A stretch of DNA of 33,902 nt from Desulfuromonadales bacterium (lineage in GTDB: Bacteria; Desulfobacterota; Desulfuromonadia; Desulfuromonadales; BM103). The stretch lies in NCBI GenBank assembly GCA_030614505.1, contig JAUWTX010000002.1, positions 1-33,902 on the forward strand. Direction: 5' to 3'. The position numbers and the translations under genes are program-made. The notes beneath the pieces were generated by a model. That model worked only from the letters and a program-made list of their open reading frames with translations, was not told the DNA's origin and searched no databases. Below, in pieces: positions 15,922 through 25,082 of the stretch. Position 1 is the stretch's first letter; the number at the start of each line of letters is the position of its first letter.

Positions 15922-16407
15922 TTACAGGCCAATAGTTTCGGCTTCATTCCGGTTAGCCAGTTCATCAGCTGGTTCACCCGGGTCTTTCAACGTATCAGGA
16001 TAGACCTGAGCAAGGATGTGCCGGGTGCCGGGTGTCATGTTGTATGTTGCCAGCTGCTCTGCCGGAACCCAGCAGGCTTCTGTTACTTCCTGGTTGTTCG
16101 GCTGTAGTTCGACAGTCAAAGGATGTGCCCGGTAATAAAGGATCACGTAGTGATCGTTATTGTCGCCCAGGGCAACATGCTCATAGACATCAAGCAAACC
16201 ATCAATGTGAACTTCGATACCGACCTCTTCACGAACTTCGCGGTGCAATGCCTCCAGTAGTGGCTCGCCATGGTCGACCTTGCCTCCGGGCATGACACAC
16301 TGGCCACAAAACGGTTCAATGCAGCGCCGGGTGAGGAGAACACGCTCCTGTTCGTCGATGATGCACGCAACGACGGAGGTTTTGATCGATTGTTTTTTAA
16401 ATTCCAT
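15922..16407 (-). CDS. Nudix hydrolase
   Basis: A 161-residue Nudix-fold pyrophosphohydrolase. The Nudix box runs over about residues 42-64 and fits GX5EX7REUXEEXGU exactly (G42, E48, R56-E57, E60-E61, G63), with a preceding PGG turn. The overall shape (TSVVACIIDEQERVLLTRR start) resembles the NUDIX enzymes acting on ADP-ribose or nucleoside diphosphate compounds, but substrate cannot be read from sequence. About 20 C-terminal residues (DPGEPADELANRNEAETIGL) form an acidic tail of no known role. It lies between argG and argH in the same direction, so it is probably cotranscribed; a link to arginine synthesis is not evident. Confidence 0.92.
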   Translation of the reverse strand: MEFKKQSIKTSVVACIIDEQERVLLTRRCIEPFCGQCVMPGGKVDHGEPLLEALHREVREEVGIEVHIDGLLDVYEHVALGDNNDHYVILYYRAHPLTVELQPNNQEVTEACWVPAEQLATYNMTPGTRHILAQVYPDTLKDPGEPADELANRNEAETIGL

Positions 16408-16423
16408 AAATCAGAAACCGGTA

Positions 16424-16488
16424 CGTGGAACGTGGTTCGTGGTGTGTGGAAAGACAAAAAGATTTTTACCACGAACCACGAACCGCTA
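16424..16488. repeat. Inverted heptamer arrays between argG and the Nudix gene
   Basis: Left array: CGTGGAA, CGTGGTT, CGTGGTG, TGTGGAA (16424-16451). Right array: ACCACGA, ACCACGA, ACCGCTA (16468-16488), ending on the argG stop codon. Thirteen bases (16431-16443 and 16468-16480) are perfect inverse complements, so the transcript could fold into a hairpin with a 24-base loop. The unit differs in sequence but not in length from the GTGGCGC arrays. Confidence 0.88.
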
Positions 16489-17703
16489 CTTGTTTGCTTC
16501 CCTCTGCATCGATGCAATGCGCAAACGCAAGGCATTAAGCTTGATGAACCCTTCGGCATCGGCCTGGTTGTAGACCTCGTCCGCCTCGAAAGTGGCGAAA
16601 TCGACATTGAACAGGCTGTCTGTATCCGAGTCGCGGCCAACTACGCGGCAATGCCCTTTGTAGAGCTTGATGCGCGCCTTGCCGTTGACGGTTTGCTGGG
16701 TCTGGTCAATCAGGGCTTGCAGGGCCAGACGTTCGGGAGCGAACCAGAAGCCGTTATAGACCATAGTAGCGTAGCGGGAGATCAGAGAATCGCGCAGGTG
16801 CATGACCTCGCGGTCCATGGTGATCGATTCCACGGCGCGATGAGCTTCTTCGAGAATGGTGCCGCCGGGGGTCTCGTAAACACCGCGGCTCTTCATGCCG
16901 ACGAATCGGTTTTCCATCAGGTCGACGCGGCCGATACCATGCTTGCCGCCCAGTTCATTCAGTTTTGCCAGCAGGTTGGCCGGTGAAAGGCGCTCGCCGT
17001 TGACAGCCACAGCATCGCCTTTCTCAAAATCGATCGCGACAAATTCCGGCTGGTCCGGGGCATCTTCCGGGCGTACGGTCAGTACGTACATTTCTTCTGG
17101 AGCTTCGGCCCATGGGTTTTCGAGCACGTCGCCTTCAAAGGAAATATGTAGCAGGTTGCGATCGGAGCTCCATGGAAATTTCTTGCTGGTCGGCACCGGA
17201 ATGCTGTGCTTGCGAGCATATTCTTCCAGAGCGGTCCGACTGTTTAAATCCCACTCACGCCAGGGCGCGATTACGGTCACAGAAGGATCGAAGTGATAGT
17301 AGGCCAGTTCAAAACGAACCTGGTCGTTGCCTTTGCCGGTGGCACCGTGGGAAACGGCGTCGGCACCTTCGTTGGCTGCGATTTCCATCTGTGCCTTGGA
17401 AATCAGCGGCCGGGCAATCGAGGTGCCGAGGAAGTAGCGCCCTTCGTAGATGGCGTTGGCGCGAAACATCGGGAAGACGAAGTCTCGGGTAAACTCTTCA
17501 CGCAGATCGAGAATGTGACAGGCGCTAGCGCCGGTGTTTTTGGCCTTCTCCGGGATGCCGTCGAGTTCTTCGCCCTGACCGAGGTCAGCCGAGAAGGCGA
17601 CGACTTCACAATCGTATTCCTCGATCAGCCATTTGAGAATGATCGAGGTATCAAGTCCCCCGGAATAGGCGAGGATAACTTTTTTGACTTGTGGTTTTGA
17701 CAT
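16486..17703 (-). CDS. argG: Argininosuccinate synthase
   Basis: A 405-residue ATP-dependent ligase joining citrulline and aspartate. The ATP pyrophosphatase P-loop AYSGGLDTS is at 12-20; [15 protein letters not shown] and the [21 protein letters not shown] segment are standard. The start at 17703 (MSKPQVKK) follows AAGGAGC at proper distance; an in-frame extension to 17742 is not family-like. Acts between ArgF and ArgH, whose genes flank it in the same run. The gene ends directly on a heptamer repeat. Confidence 0.98.
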   Translation of the reverse strand: MSKPQVKKVILAYSGGLDTSIILKWLIEEYDCEVVAFSADLGQGEELDGIPEKAKNTGASACHILDLREEFTRDFVFPMFRANAIYEGRYFLGTSIARPLISKAQMEIAANEGADAVSHGATGKGNDQVRFELAYYHFDPSVTVIAPWREWDLNSRTALEEYARKHSIPVPTSKKFPWSSDRNLLHISFEGDVLENPWAEAPEEMYVLTVRPEDAPDQPEFVAIDFEKGDAVAVNGERLSPANLLAKLNELGGKHGIGRVDLMENRFVGMKSRGVYETPGGTILEEAHRAVESITMDREVMHLRDSLISRYATMVYNGFWFAPERLALQALIDQTQQTVNGKARIKLYKGHCRVVGRDSDTDSLFNVDFATFEADEVYNQADAEGFIKLNALRLRIASMQREANK

Positions 17704-17761
17704 TGAAAAATGCTCCTTAATGATTGACGAATTATGGTCCACCGGTCGCTGGTAAGGTTTT

Positions 17762-17782
17762 CGCGTTCCTCGTCCCGCGTCC
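17762..17782. repeat. Three diverged heptamers after the RDD gene
   Basis: CGCGTTC, CTCGTCC and CGCGTCC in exact seven-base register, abutting the stop codon of the RDD gene at 17783. On the minus strand they read GGACGCG, GGACGAG, GAACGCG and run into GAAAACC-like sequence, the same tail as other arrays. Confidence 0.7.
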
Positions 17783-18562
17783 CTAGAGTTTTATTACATA
17801 AGTATCGGCAATTTTGTCATGCAGTCCCTGCTTCTGACTGTCGAAAGCGACCATAATGTAGCCGATGCCGAGCAGGATACCGGAAATAAATTTACCGAGG
17901 ACTTCGCGCAAAGCAGCGCGGCCATAGGTGAGCGGACTGCCATCGGTGCGAATGACCTTGATGCGCACAGCCATCTTGCCTGGAGTCTGTCCGCAGTAAC
18001 CGGTAAAGAAAACAGCATAACCGATGCTGAGTGATACACCGAACAGCCAGATAACCGTATTGATGGCTGGATCTCCCTCGATGGCAATCCCCATCATACC
18101 TATAACCAGGCCGATCAGCAGGCTGAGTATGAACTGCACCATCCCCAGCAGGAAGGAGTCGAGCAGAGAGGCGACAACGCGAATCCAGAAGCCTGCTTTC
18201 GGTCGATACAGAGGTGTCTGATCCGTAGCCTTGCGGCGCAGTTCGGCAAGATTACCGTTCAACACATCAACGCTTTGAGTCGTCTGGCTATTTTCTTTTT
18301 GCCGGGCCTGGAATTTTGTGTAAACGACGCCACAACCGCTACAGTGGTCACTTTTATTCTGTACAAGACCACAAGCAGGGCAAGTGGTTTGCTCTGGCTG
18401 CGTGGTCTCATTTTTTGTGCCTGCCGTGCTCACAGGGAGTTCCGATTTGTCAAAGGTAAAACCTTTGCTACATTTTGGGCAGTTCACCTTGACCGGGCGA
18501 TCAGGGAGCTTGGCCGGGTCGACAGTTTTAGAAAAATTACAATGGGGACAAATGATTTTCAT
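17783..18562 (-). CDS. Zinc-ribbon and RDD domain membrane protein
   Basis: A 259-residue protein combining two zinc ribbons with an RDD membrane domain. The first ribbon (Cys5, Cys8, Cys28, Cys31) matches the MJ0042 type; the second uses CPAC (61-64) and CSGC (74-77). A polar linker (about 85-118) leads to the RDD domain (121-258) with Arg128 and Asp135 in the first helix, three hydrophobic segments, and a C-terminal [13 protein letters not shown] stretch typical of the family. RDD proteins have been proposed as transporters or membrane sensors; no function is settled. The start at 18562 (MKIICPHC) is chosen because the zinc ribbon begins there; the open extension to 18628 runs through a heptamer repeat. 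It sits between argF and argG. Confidence 0.88.
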   Translation of the reverse strand: MKIICPHCNFSKTVDPAKLPDRPVKVNCPKCSKGFTFDKSELPVSTAGTKNETTQPEQTTCPACGLVQNKSDHCSGCGVVYTKFQARQKENSQTTQSVDVLNGNLAELRRKATDQTPLYRPKAGFWIRVVASLLDSFLLGMVQFILSLLIGLVIGMMGIAIEGDPAINTVIWLFGVSLSIGYAVFFTGYCGQTPGKMAVRIKVIRTDGSPLTYGRAALREVLGKFISGILLGIGYIMVAFDSQKQGLHDKIADTYVIKL

Positions 18563-18596
18563 CTGTATAGATATCTCAATTGTTTGAGAGTCTTTT

Positions 18597-18616
18597 CGCG
18601 CCACGCGCCACGCGCC
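18597..18616. repeat. Heptamer array after argF
   Basis: On the minus strand the sequence reads as nearly three TGGCGCG units running into GAAAAGA, the same unit and tail as at 11676-11704 and 14421-14447. It starts about eight bases past the argF stop codon. Confidence 0.85.
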
Positions 18617-18624
18617 TCTCGGGG

Positions 18625-19533
18625 TCAACCCATCAAAGTTGCCAGAATGGCCTTTTGCACATGCAGGCGATTTTCGGCTTCATCGTAAATGATCGCATGA
18701 CGGCTCTCCATGACCTCTTCGGTGATCTCTTCATCGCGATGGGCTGGGAGACAGTGCATAACTACGCAATCAGGGTCTGCCAGGGCAAGCAGGTCCATGT
18801 TAATCTGGTAACCTGAAAAAGCCTTTTCGCGCTCCTGTTGTTCATCTTCCTGTCCCATGCTTGCCCAGACATCGGTATTCAGGACCTGTGCACCACGTGC
18901 GGCTTCGCTCGGATCGTTGGTGTAAAGAATTCTGGCCCCGGCATCAGCCGCACGCTGGCAGACCTCAGCATCCGGTTCATAACCTGCCGGCGTTGCCACG
19001 CGTAGTTCAAAACCAAAAGCTGCCGCAGCGTTAATCCAGCTGTTAGCCATGTTGTTGCCGTCACCGATCCAGCAGTAGGAAAGCTCACGGTAGTCTCCCC
19101 TGTGTTCGATAACAGTGAAGAGATCAGCCATCACCTGACAAGGATGATAAAGGTCGGTTAGACCGTTAATTATCGGTACGGAACTGTATTGAGCAAACTC
19201 TTCAACTCCCTGCTGTGAGTAGGTACGGATCATGACGCCGTCGACATAACGGGCCATACAGCGGGCGGTGTCCTTGATCGGCTCTCCGCGGCCCATCTGG
19301 GTGTTTCCGGAAGCCAGAAAAAGCGCGTGCCCACCCAATTGGAACATGCCGGCCTCGAAGGAGACACGGGTGCGTGTCGAGCTCTTTTCGAAGAGCATGC
19401 CAAGGGTCTTGCCTGCCAGCAGGTGATGTTGTATCCCGGCCTTTTGCTTGGATTTCAGGTCGCTGGTCAGCGCAAAGATTTTTTCCAGATCTTCGAGGCT
19501 CCAGTCACTGAGACAGAGAAAGTCTTTATTCAC
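18625..19533 (-). CDS. argF: Ornithine carbamoyltransferase
   Basis: A 302-residue enzyme making citrulline from ornithine and carbamoyl phosphate. Carbamoyl-phosphate loop SSTRTR at 51-56 within FEKSSTRTRVSFE, HPCQ in LYHPCQVMADL, the ornithine-binding SMGQE in the 240 region, and the HCLPAHR motif near residue 270. Works as a homotrimer. Located 71 bases after argD in the same direction, consistent with one arg transcript. Confidence 0.97.
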   Translation of the reverse strand: MNKDFLCLSDWSLEDLEKIFALTSDLKSKQKAGIQHHLLAGKTLGMLFEKSSTRTRVSFEAGMFQLGGHALFLASGNTQMGRGEPIKDTARCMARYVDGVMIRTYSQQGVEEFAQYSSVPIINGLTDLYHPCQVMADLFTVIEHRGDYRELSYCWIGDGNNMANSWINAAAAFGFELRVATPAGYEPDAEVCQRAADAGARILYTNDPSEAARGAQVLNTDVWASMGQEDEQQEREKAFSGYQINMDLLALADPDCVVMHCLPAHRDEEITEEVMESRHAIIYDEAENRLHVQKAILATLMG

Positions 19534-19604
19534 AGTAGTGACTCCTTAAAGGGTTACAGCTATTCAACAGAATGGCAGCTGTTCAACCGGCATGATCCAT
19601 TGTG

Positions 19605-20816
19605 TCAGCATGGTCCAGAGGCTTCAACGGTAGCCAGTACTTCATCAAGGATTGTAATGGCTTCATCAATTTCTGCCCGGCTGACGATCAGCGGCGGCAG
19701 AAAGCGCAAAACGTTGCCGACGGTACAATTAATCAACAGGCCACGTTCCATGGCAGCATGGACCAGCGCTCCACCTTCAATGGTCATTTCCATGCCTATG
19801 ATCAGACCTCGACCACGAACTTCCTTGATAAAGGTATATTTGTTTTTTAATTGCTCAAGCTGCCCGGTCAGGGAGTTACCCATGGTCCGACAGTTATCCA
19901 GAACGCCATCATCGACCATCGTTTGCATTGCAGCCAGAGCTGCTGAGCAAATCAACGGGTTACCGCCGAAGGTCGAACCATGAGATCCGGGGCCAAGCCT
20001 TTTGGCCAGTTCCTCAGTAGTCAGCATGGCGCCGATCGGTGGGCCGCCAGCCAGAGCTTTGGCAAGGGTCAGAATATCCGGGGCAACCCCTTCCTGCTCA
20101 TACGCCCAGAGAGTACCGGTTCTGCCGCAGCCGACCTGGACCTCATCGTAGATCAACACCAGGTCAAATTCGTCGCAGATGTCACGAACGGCCTTGAGAT
20201 AACCGGGCGGTGGTACGTTGACACCGCCTTCGCCCTGCACTGGCTCCAGCATGATTGCGCAGATGCTCGGCGTGATGGCCTGACGCATCGCATCCGGGTC
20301 ACCGAAAGGCACGTACCTGAAGCCGGGAACCAGTGGTGTGAAGCCGGCCTTGACCTTCTCCTGGCCAGTGGCACTGATGGTGCCGATAGTACGGCCGTGG
20401 AAGGAGGCCAGTGCGGTAATCACTTCGAAACGGTCTTCACCATATTTTTCCCGACTGTGTTTGCGCACCAGTTTCATTGCTGCTTCGTTGGCTTCGGCGC
20501 CCGAGTTACAGAAGAAGGCACGGTCGGCAAAGGATTGTTCACAGAGCCATTCCGCCAGTTCTATCTGCAAGGGGATATGGTAGAAGTTAGAGCAATGCAG
20601 CAATTTGCCCGCTTGTTCCCGCAGTGCGGCAACTACTTTTGGATGACAGTGGCCGAGATTGTTGACTGCCACTCCGGCGAGGAAATCGAGATAGGATTTG
20701 CCGTCGACATCCCATAGGCGGCAACCTTCACCACGCTGTGCGACGATCGGGTAGCGCCCGTAGGTCTTCATGACATGCTTGTCGGCTCTGTTGATCCAGT
20801 CTGTAGAAGTGCTCAT
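19605..20816 (-). CDS. argD: Acetylornithine aminotransferase
   Basis: A 403-residue class III PLP aminotransferase converting N-acetylglutamate semialdehyde to N-acetylornithine; this family often also serves succinyl-DAP transamination, but dapL makes that unnecessary here. PLP elements: SGAEANEAA at 105-113, FHGRT near 139, IYDEVQVGCGRTG at 222-234 and Schiff-base Lys253 in LAKALAGG. TFGGNPL near residue 280 is standard. Follows argB by about 60 bases; the gap holds a CTTACAG heptamer repeat. Confidence 0.97.
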   Translation of the reverse strand: MSTSTDWINRADKHVMKTYGRYPIVAQRGEGCRLWDVDGKSYLDFLAGVAVNNLGHCHPKVVAALREQAGKLLHCSNFYHIPLQIELAEWLCEQSFADRAFFCNSGAEANEAAMKLVRKHSREKYGEDRFEVITALASFHGRTIGTISATGQEKVKAGFTPLVPGFRYVPFGDPDAMRQAITPSICAIMLEPVQGEGGVNVPPPGYLKAVRDICDEFDLVLIYDEVQVGCGRTGTLWAYEQEGVAPDILTLAKALAGGPPIGAMLTTEELAKRLGPGSHGSTFGGNPLICSAALAAMQTMVDDGVLDNCRTMGNSLTGQLEQLKNKYTFIKEVRGRGLIIGMEMTIEGGALVHAAMERGLLINCTVGNVLRFLPPLIVSRAEIDEAITILDEVLATVEASGPC

Positions 20817-20860
20817 GGCGTTATCCGTGAAACGTAGAAGATCCGGGTTAAAGGTTCTGA

Positions 20861-21779
<919 letters not shown>

Positions 21780-21804
21780 TTATCCTGTCAAGGTCGACAG
21801 ACTC

Positions 21805-23136
21805 CTAAAGAATATAACGCGACAGATCCTCGTCATCAGCAATTTTAGCAAGACGCTCACGTACAAAGGCGTCATCGATCGGGAACCTTTTATCCGGTCG
21901 TTCCGGAGCGTTGAAAGATAGCTCTTCAAGCAGGGTCTCCATAATCGTATGCAAGCGTCGCGCTCCGATATTCTCTGTGCGCTCGTTAACGCTGGCTGCC
22001 GTTCTGGCAATTTCACGGATCGCATCTTCGCTGAACTCAAGGTTGATGCCTTCTGTTGCCATGAGTGCCTGGTATTGGCGAATCAAGGCGTTGTTCGGTT
22101 CAGTCAGTATCCTGACAAAGTCGGCTTCCTCAAGGCTTTCAAGTTCAACCCGGATAGGAAAACGGCCCTGCAGTTCCGGAATCAGGTCTGAGGGCTTGGC
22201 GACGTGAAATGCGCCGGCCGCAATAAAGAGGACATGGTCGGTTTTAACCGGGCCATACTTGGTGTTGACCGTACTCCCCTCGACAATCGGCAGAATGTCG
22301 CGTTGCACTCCTTCGCGGGAAACTTCCGGGCCGTGGCCACCCTCGCGGCTGGCAATCTTGTCGATTTCATCAATAAAAATGATGCCATTCTGCTCGGTAC
22401 GCTCTATGGCGAGAGTTTGGACCTTGTCCATATCCACCAGTTTTTCCGCCTCGATTTCAATCAGCAGTTGCTGGGCCTCAGAGACCTTCATGCGGCGATT
22501 CTTGGTCTTCTTCGGAAAGATGTTGCCGAACATTTCCTTGATGTTGAAGCCCATTTCTTCGGGACCCTGTGGACCGAAAATCTGCATGCTCGGCATCTGG
22601 TTGTCCTGCATTTCGATCTCAACCATACGCTCGTTGAGCTCACCCATACGTAGCAGTTGGCGAAGCTTGTCCCTGGTTCTGCCCCCACTGGAGGCTTCGT
22701 CAGATTCTGTCGGCTGCTGCTCTCCCGGGAGAAGCAGGTCGAGCAGTCGTTCCTCGGCCAGGTCCTCAGCCTTAATCTGTTGTTTTTTTGCTTCCTCGTT
22801 TTTAACCATCACGATGGCCAGCTCGATCAGGTCACGCACCATACTTTCAACATCGCGACCGACATAACCAACCTCGGTGAATTTGCTGGCTTCGACCTTG
22901 ACAAACGGAGCCTGAGCCAGGCGTGCCAGGCGCCGGGCGATTTCAGTTTTACCGACTCCGGTCGGCCCGATCATGATGATATTCTTCGGTGCAATTTCTT
23001 CCCGAAGCTCCGGATCAACCTGTTGGCGACGCCAGCGGTTGCGCAAGGCGACAGCTACTGCTCGCTTGGCGTTGTTCTGACCGACGATATAACGATCAAG
23101 CTCGGAGACAATTTCCCGGGGAGTGAAGTTGTTCAC
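21805..23136 (-). CDS. hslU: ATP-dependent protease ATPase subunit HslU
   Basis: A 443-residue AAA+ unfoldase that feeds substrates to HslV. Walker A GPTGVGKT at 57-64, Walker [11 protein letters not shown], the pore loop region [14 protein letters not shown], an inserted I-domain (about 110-230), sensor 2 region with GARRL and the C-terminal RYIL tail that inserts into HslV to activate it. Its ATG overlaps the hslV stop by four bases, indicating translational coupling. Normal length. Confidence 0.98.
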   Translation of the reverse strand: MNNFTPREIVSELDRYIVGQNNAKRAVAVALRNRWRRQQVDPELREEIAPKNIIMIGPTGVGKTEIARRLARLAQAPFVKVEASKFTEVGYVGRDVESMVRDLIELAIVMVKNEEAKKQQIKAEDLAEERLLDLLLPGEQQPTESDEASSGGRTRDKLRQLLRMGELNERMVEIEMQDNQMPSMQIFGPQGPEEMGFNIKEMFGNIFPKKTKNRRMKVSEAQQLLIEIEAEKLVDMDKVQTLAIERTEQNGIIFIDEIDKIASREGGHGPEVSREGVQRDILPIVEGSTVNTKYGPVKTDHVLFIAAGAFHVAKPSDLIPELQGRFPIRVELESLEEADFVRILTEPNNALIRQYQALMATEGINLEFSEDAIREIARTAASVNERTENIGARRLHTIMETLLEELSFNAPERPDKRFPIDDAFVRERLAKIADDEDLSRYIL

Positions 23137-23663
23137 GACAGGGTCTCCACAATGATTTGGTCGTTGGTGTAAACGCAGATGTCTGCCGCAATCTTCAAAG
23201 ACTCCTCGGCAACCTGGGCCATGGAAAGTTCCGTGTGGTCGACCAAGGCTCGCGCCGCTGCCTGTGCAAAGGTACCGCCGGAACCAATTGCAGCAATGCC
23301 GTGTTCCGGTTCGATTACATCGCCGACTCCGGATAACACCAGGGTCGCTTGACGATCGGCAACGATGAGAAGCGCTTCCAGATGCCGCAAAACGCGGTCC
23401 GTCCTCCAGTCCTTGGCGAGTTCAACGGCTGCTCGTTGCAGGTTGCCACGATACTCCTGTAATTTGGCCTCAAACTTTTCAAAGAGGGTGAAAGCGTCGG
23501 CTGTACTGCCAGCAAAACCGGCGATCACCTGATCGTCATACATGTACCGAAGTTTTCTGGCGGTATGCTTCATGATGGTATTACCGAGGCTGACCTGACC
23601 ATCGCCGGCCATAGCGACTTCAGTCCCACGGCGCACACAAAGAATAGTTGTCCCTTTGAACAT
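23133..23663 (-). CDS. hslV: ATP-dependent protease proteolytic subunit HslV
   Basis: A 176-residue proteasome beta-type threonine peptidase. The start at 23663 ([12 protein letters not shown]) follows AGAGG; Thr5 is the expected nucleophile after removal of a four-residue leader. Typical features are [15 protein letters not shown] and [19 protein letters not shown]. Longer in-frame extension to 23783 is not family-like. First gene of the hslV-hslU-arg run; about 240 bases upstream are free of genes and presumably hold the main promoter, though I could not fix a convincing one. Confidence 0.97.
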   Translation of the reverse strand: MFKGTTILCVRRGTEVAMAGDGQVSLGNTIMKHTARKLRYMYDDQVIAGFAGSTADAFTLFEKFEAKLQEYRGNLQRAAVELAKDWRTDRVLRHLEALLIVADRQATLVLSGVGDVIEPEHGIAAIGSGGTFAQAAARALVDHTELSMAQVAEESLKIAADICVYTNDQIIVETLS

Positions 23664-23900
23664 CTCGAGCCTCTCGTTAAAGCTTATTTTAACTCTGCAA
23701 AAAATATCAGAATATAACATAACCACGCGGGGAGACAAAGTAAAATGCCTGTAACGGTCAAGATGTGAAAGCCGCAAATTCATTGTGAAACAGGAGTGTA
23801 CGTTCTGGATGAAAGAAAGAAGGGTCTATGGAAATTCTACTGTGTCAAATTAATACTGAATGGTGATCTGTGACAAAGGGAAGAGTGGCCTTACATCTAC

Positions 23901-25043
23901 TCAGTCGGAGGGTGTAATCGGCAGGAGAGGCAGTCGGATGGTGACTTCGGTCCCCTTGCCTGGAGTGCTGTTGAGATTGATAACACCGCCATGATCACGA
24001 ATAAACTGGCGAGCATAAAAGAGACCCAGACCGAAGCCTCGGACCTGGCCAGTATGTTGTGGGTCAATCTGGTAAAATTTTTCGAAGATCTTGGCAGCCT
24101 CTTCGGGAGGAATCCCGGGCCCGTTGTCGGTAATGGTGAAGGTGATTTCGGTTTCGCTAACTTCACCCGAAAGAGTGATCTCGCCGCCCCGGGGGGTAAA
24201 TTTTATGGCATTGTCTAGAAGCGCATTCAGGGCAAAGGTTATGCGGCGACGGTCGACAATTACAATCGGCCAATGTTCCGCCAGGAAAGAGTGCAGAGCC
24301 AGCCCTTTCTGTTCAATCACTTGACGCTTTTCAGCCAGAATGGCGCTGGTAATTTCCTTCAGATCTTCCCTGGCGGTATTACCCGCACTGCTCTTAAGGA
24401 TAATGTCACTGTAGTAGAGCAGATCCTGGATCAGGTAGGCGAGGTACTCGGATTCTTCGCGAATGGCATCCAGGGCAGAGGCAAACCCAGGATCCTCCAT
24501 GTCTATGGCGCCGCTGGCAAGATTCTGGATAAAGAGCGAGATGGATGTTGTCGGAGTTCGCAGTTTGTGAGAGATAAGTCCAAGAAAATCAGATTTGATG
24601 CGGTCGAGCTGCTTCAACTGCATCAGCTCCTGATGCAAGGTTTTTTTCTCAAGAGCGTTCTTTATTGATATTTTGAGCTGTAACAGGTTGATCGGCTTGT
24701 GGATGAAATCATCGGCATGAGCCTTGAGGGCTCGAAGGATGATATCCTTGTCAGCATAACCGGTCATAACAATGACCAGTTGTTCGGGGTCCTGCTCCTT
24801 GATTTTCTGAAGCAGTTCAAGTCCATTCATGACCGGCATCATGACATCGACCAGAATAAGATCCACTGTCTCGTGGTCCAGTACTCGCAAAGCCTCCTGG
24901 CCATTCTCTGCCTGGAGAATGCGATAGTCCTTCAAGGTTCGGGCGCAGAGGTCGCGGATAATCGGCTCATCGTCAACGACGAGGATGGCCGGTGCTTCAG
25001 CCTGTTGCAATAACCGGGGCTCTCCCCGCATTTCAAGTCGCAT
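23901..25043 (-). CDS. Receiver-histidine kinase hybrid
   Basis: A 380-residue soluble protein with an N-terminal receiver joined to a kinase core. Receiver (about 18-135): Asp24/Asp25, phosphorylation site Asp66 (LILVDVMMP), Lys116 (HKP). HisKA region with His159 in LISHKLRTP, then HATPase domain with N box LLDNAIKFTP, G1 DNGPGI, F box IFEKFYQ and G2 GFGLGL. No transmembrane helices, so it probably responds to a partner kinase through its receiver. GGAG lies six bases before the ATG. In related genomes a similar gene sits near alaS, as here. Confidence 0.94.
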   Translation of the reverse strand: MRLEMRGEPRLLQQAEAPAILVVDDEPIIRDLCARTLKDYRILQAENGQEALRVLDHETVDLILVDVMMPVMNGLELLQKIKEQDPEQLVIVMTGYADKDIILRALKAHADDFIHKPINLLQLKISIKNALEKKTLHQELMQLKQLDRIKSDFLGLISHKLRTPTTSISLFIQNLASGAIDMEDPGFASALDAIREESEYLAYLIQDLLYYSDIILKSSAGNTAREDLKEITSAILAEKRQVIEQKGLALHSFLAEHWPIVIVDRRRITFALNALLDNAIKFTPRGGEITLSGEVSETEITFTITDNGPGIPPEEAAKIFEKFYQIDPQHTGQVRGFGLGLFYARQFIRDHGGVINLNSTPGKGTEVTIRLPLLPITPSD

Positions 25044-25082
25044 ACTGACTCCGCAGTAATACTCAGCAGTCAGGGTTTTCTG

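Noticed and set aside
16270-16986. Plus-strand open frame of 238 codons over the Nudix and argG genes
   Set aside because: It spans two real genes and a repeat on the opposite strand and has no coherent domain.
11676-18616. CRISPR array
   Set aside because: Units are seven bases without unique spacers of regular length, and no cas genes are present.
23664-23770. Heat-shock (sigma-32) promoter before hslV
   Set aside because: A CTTGACC and a CCCCGCG are present on the minus strand but about 23 bases apart, too far for the known consensus.
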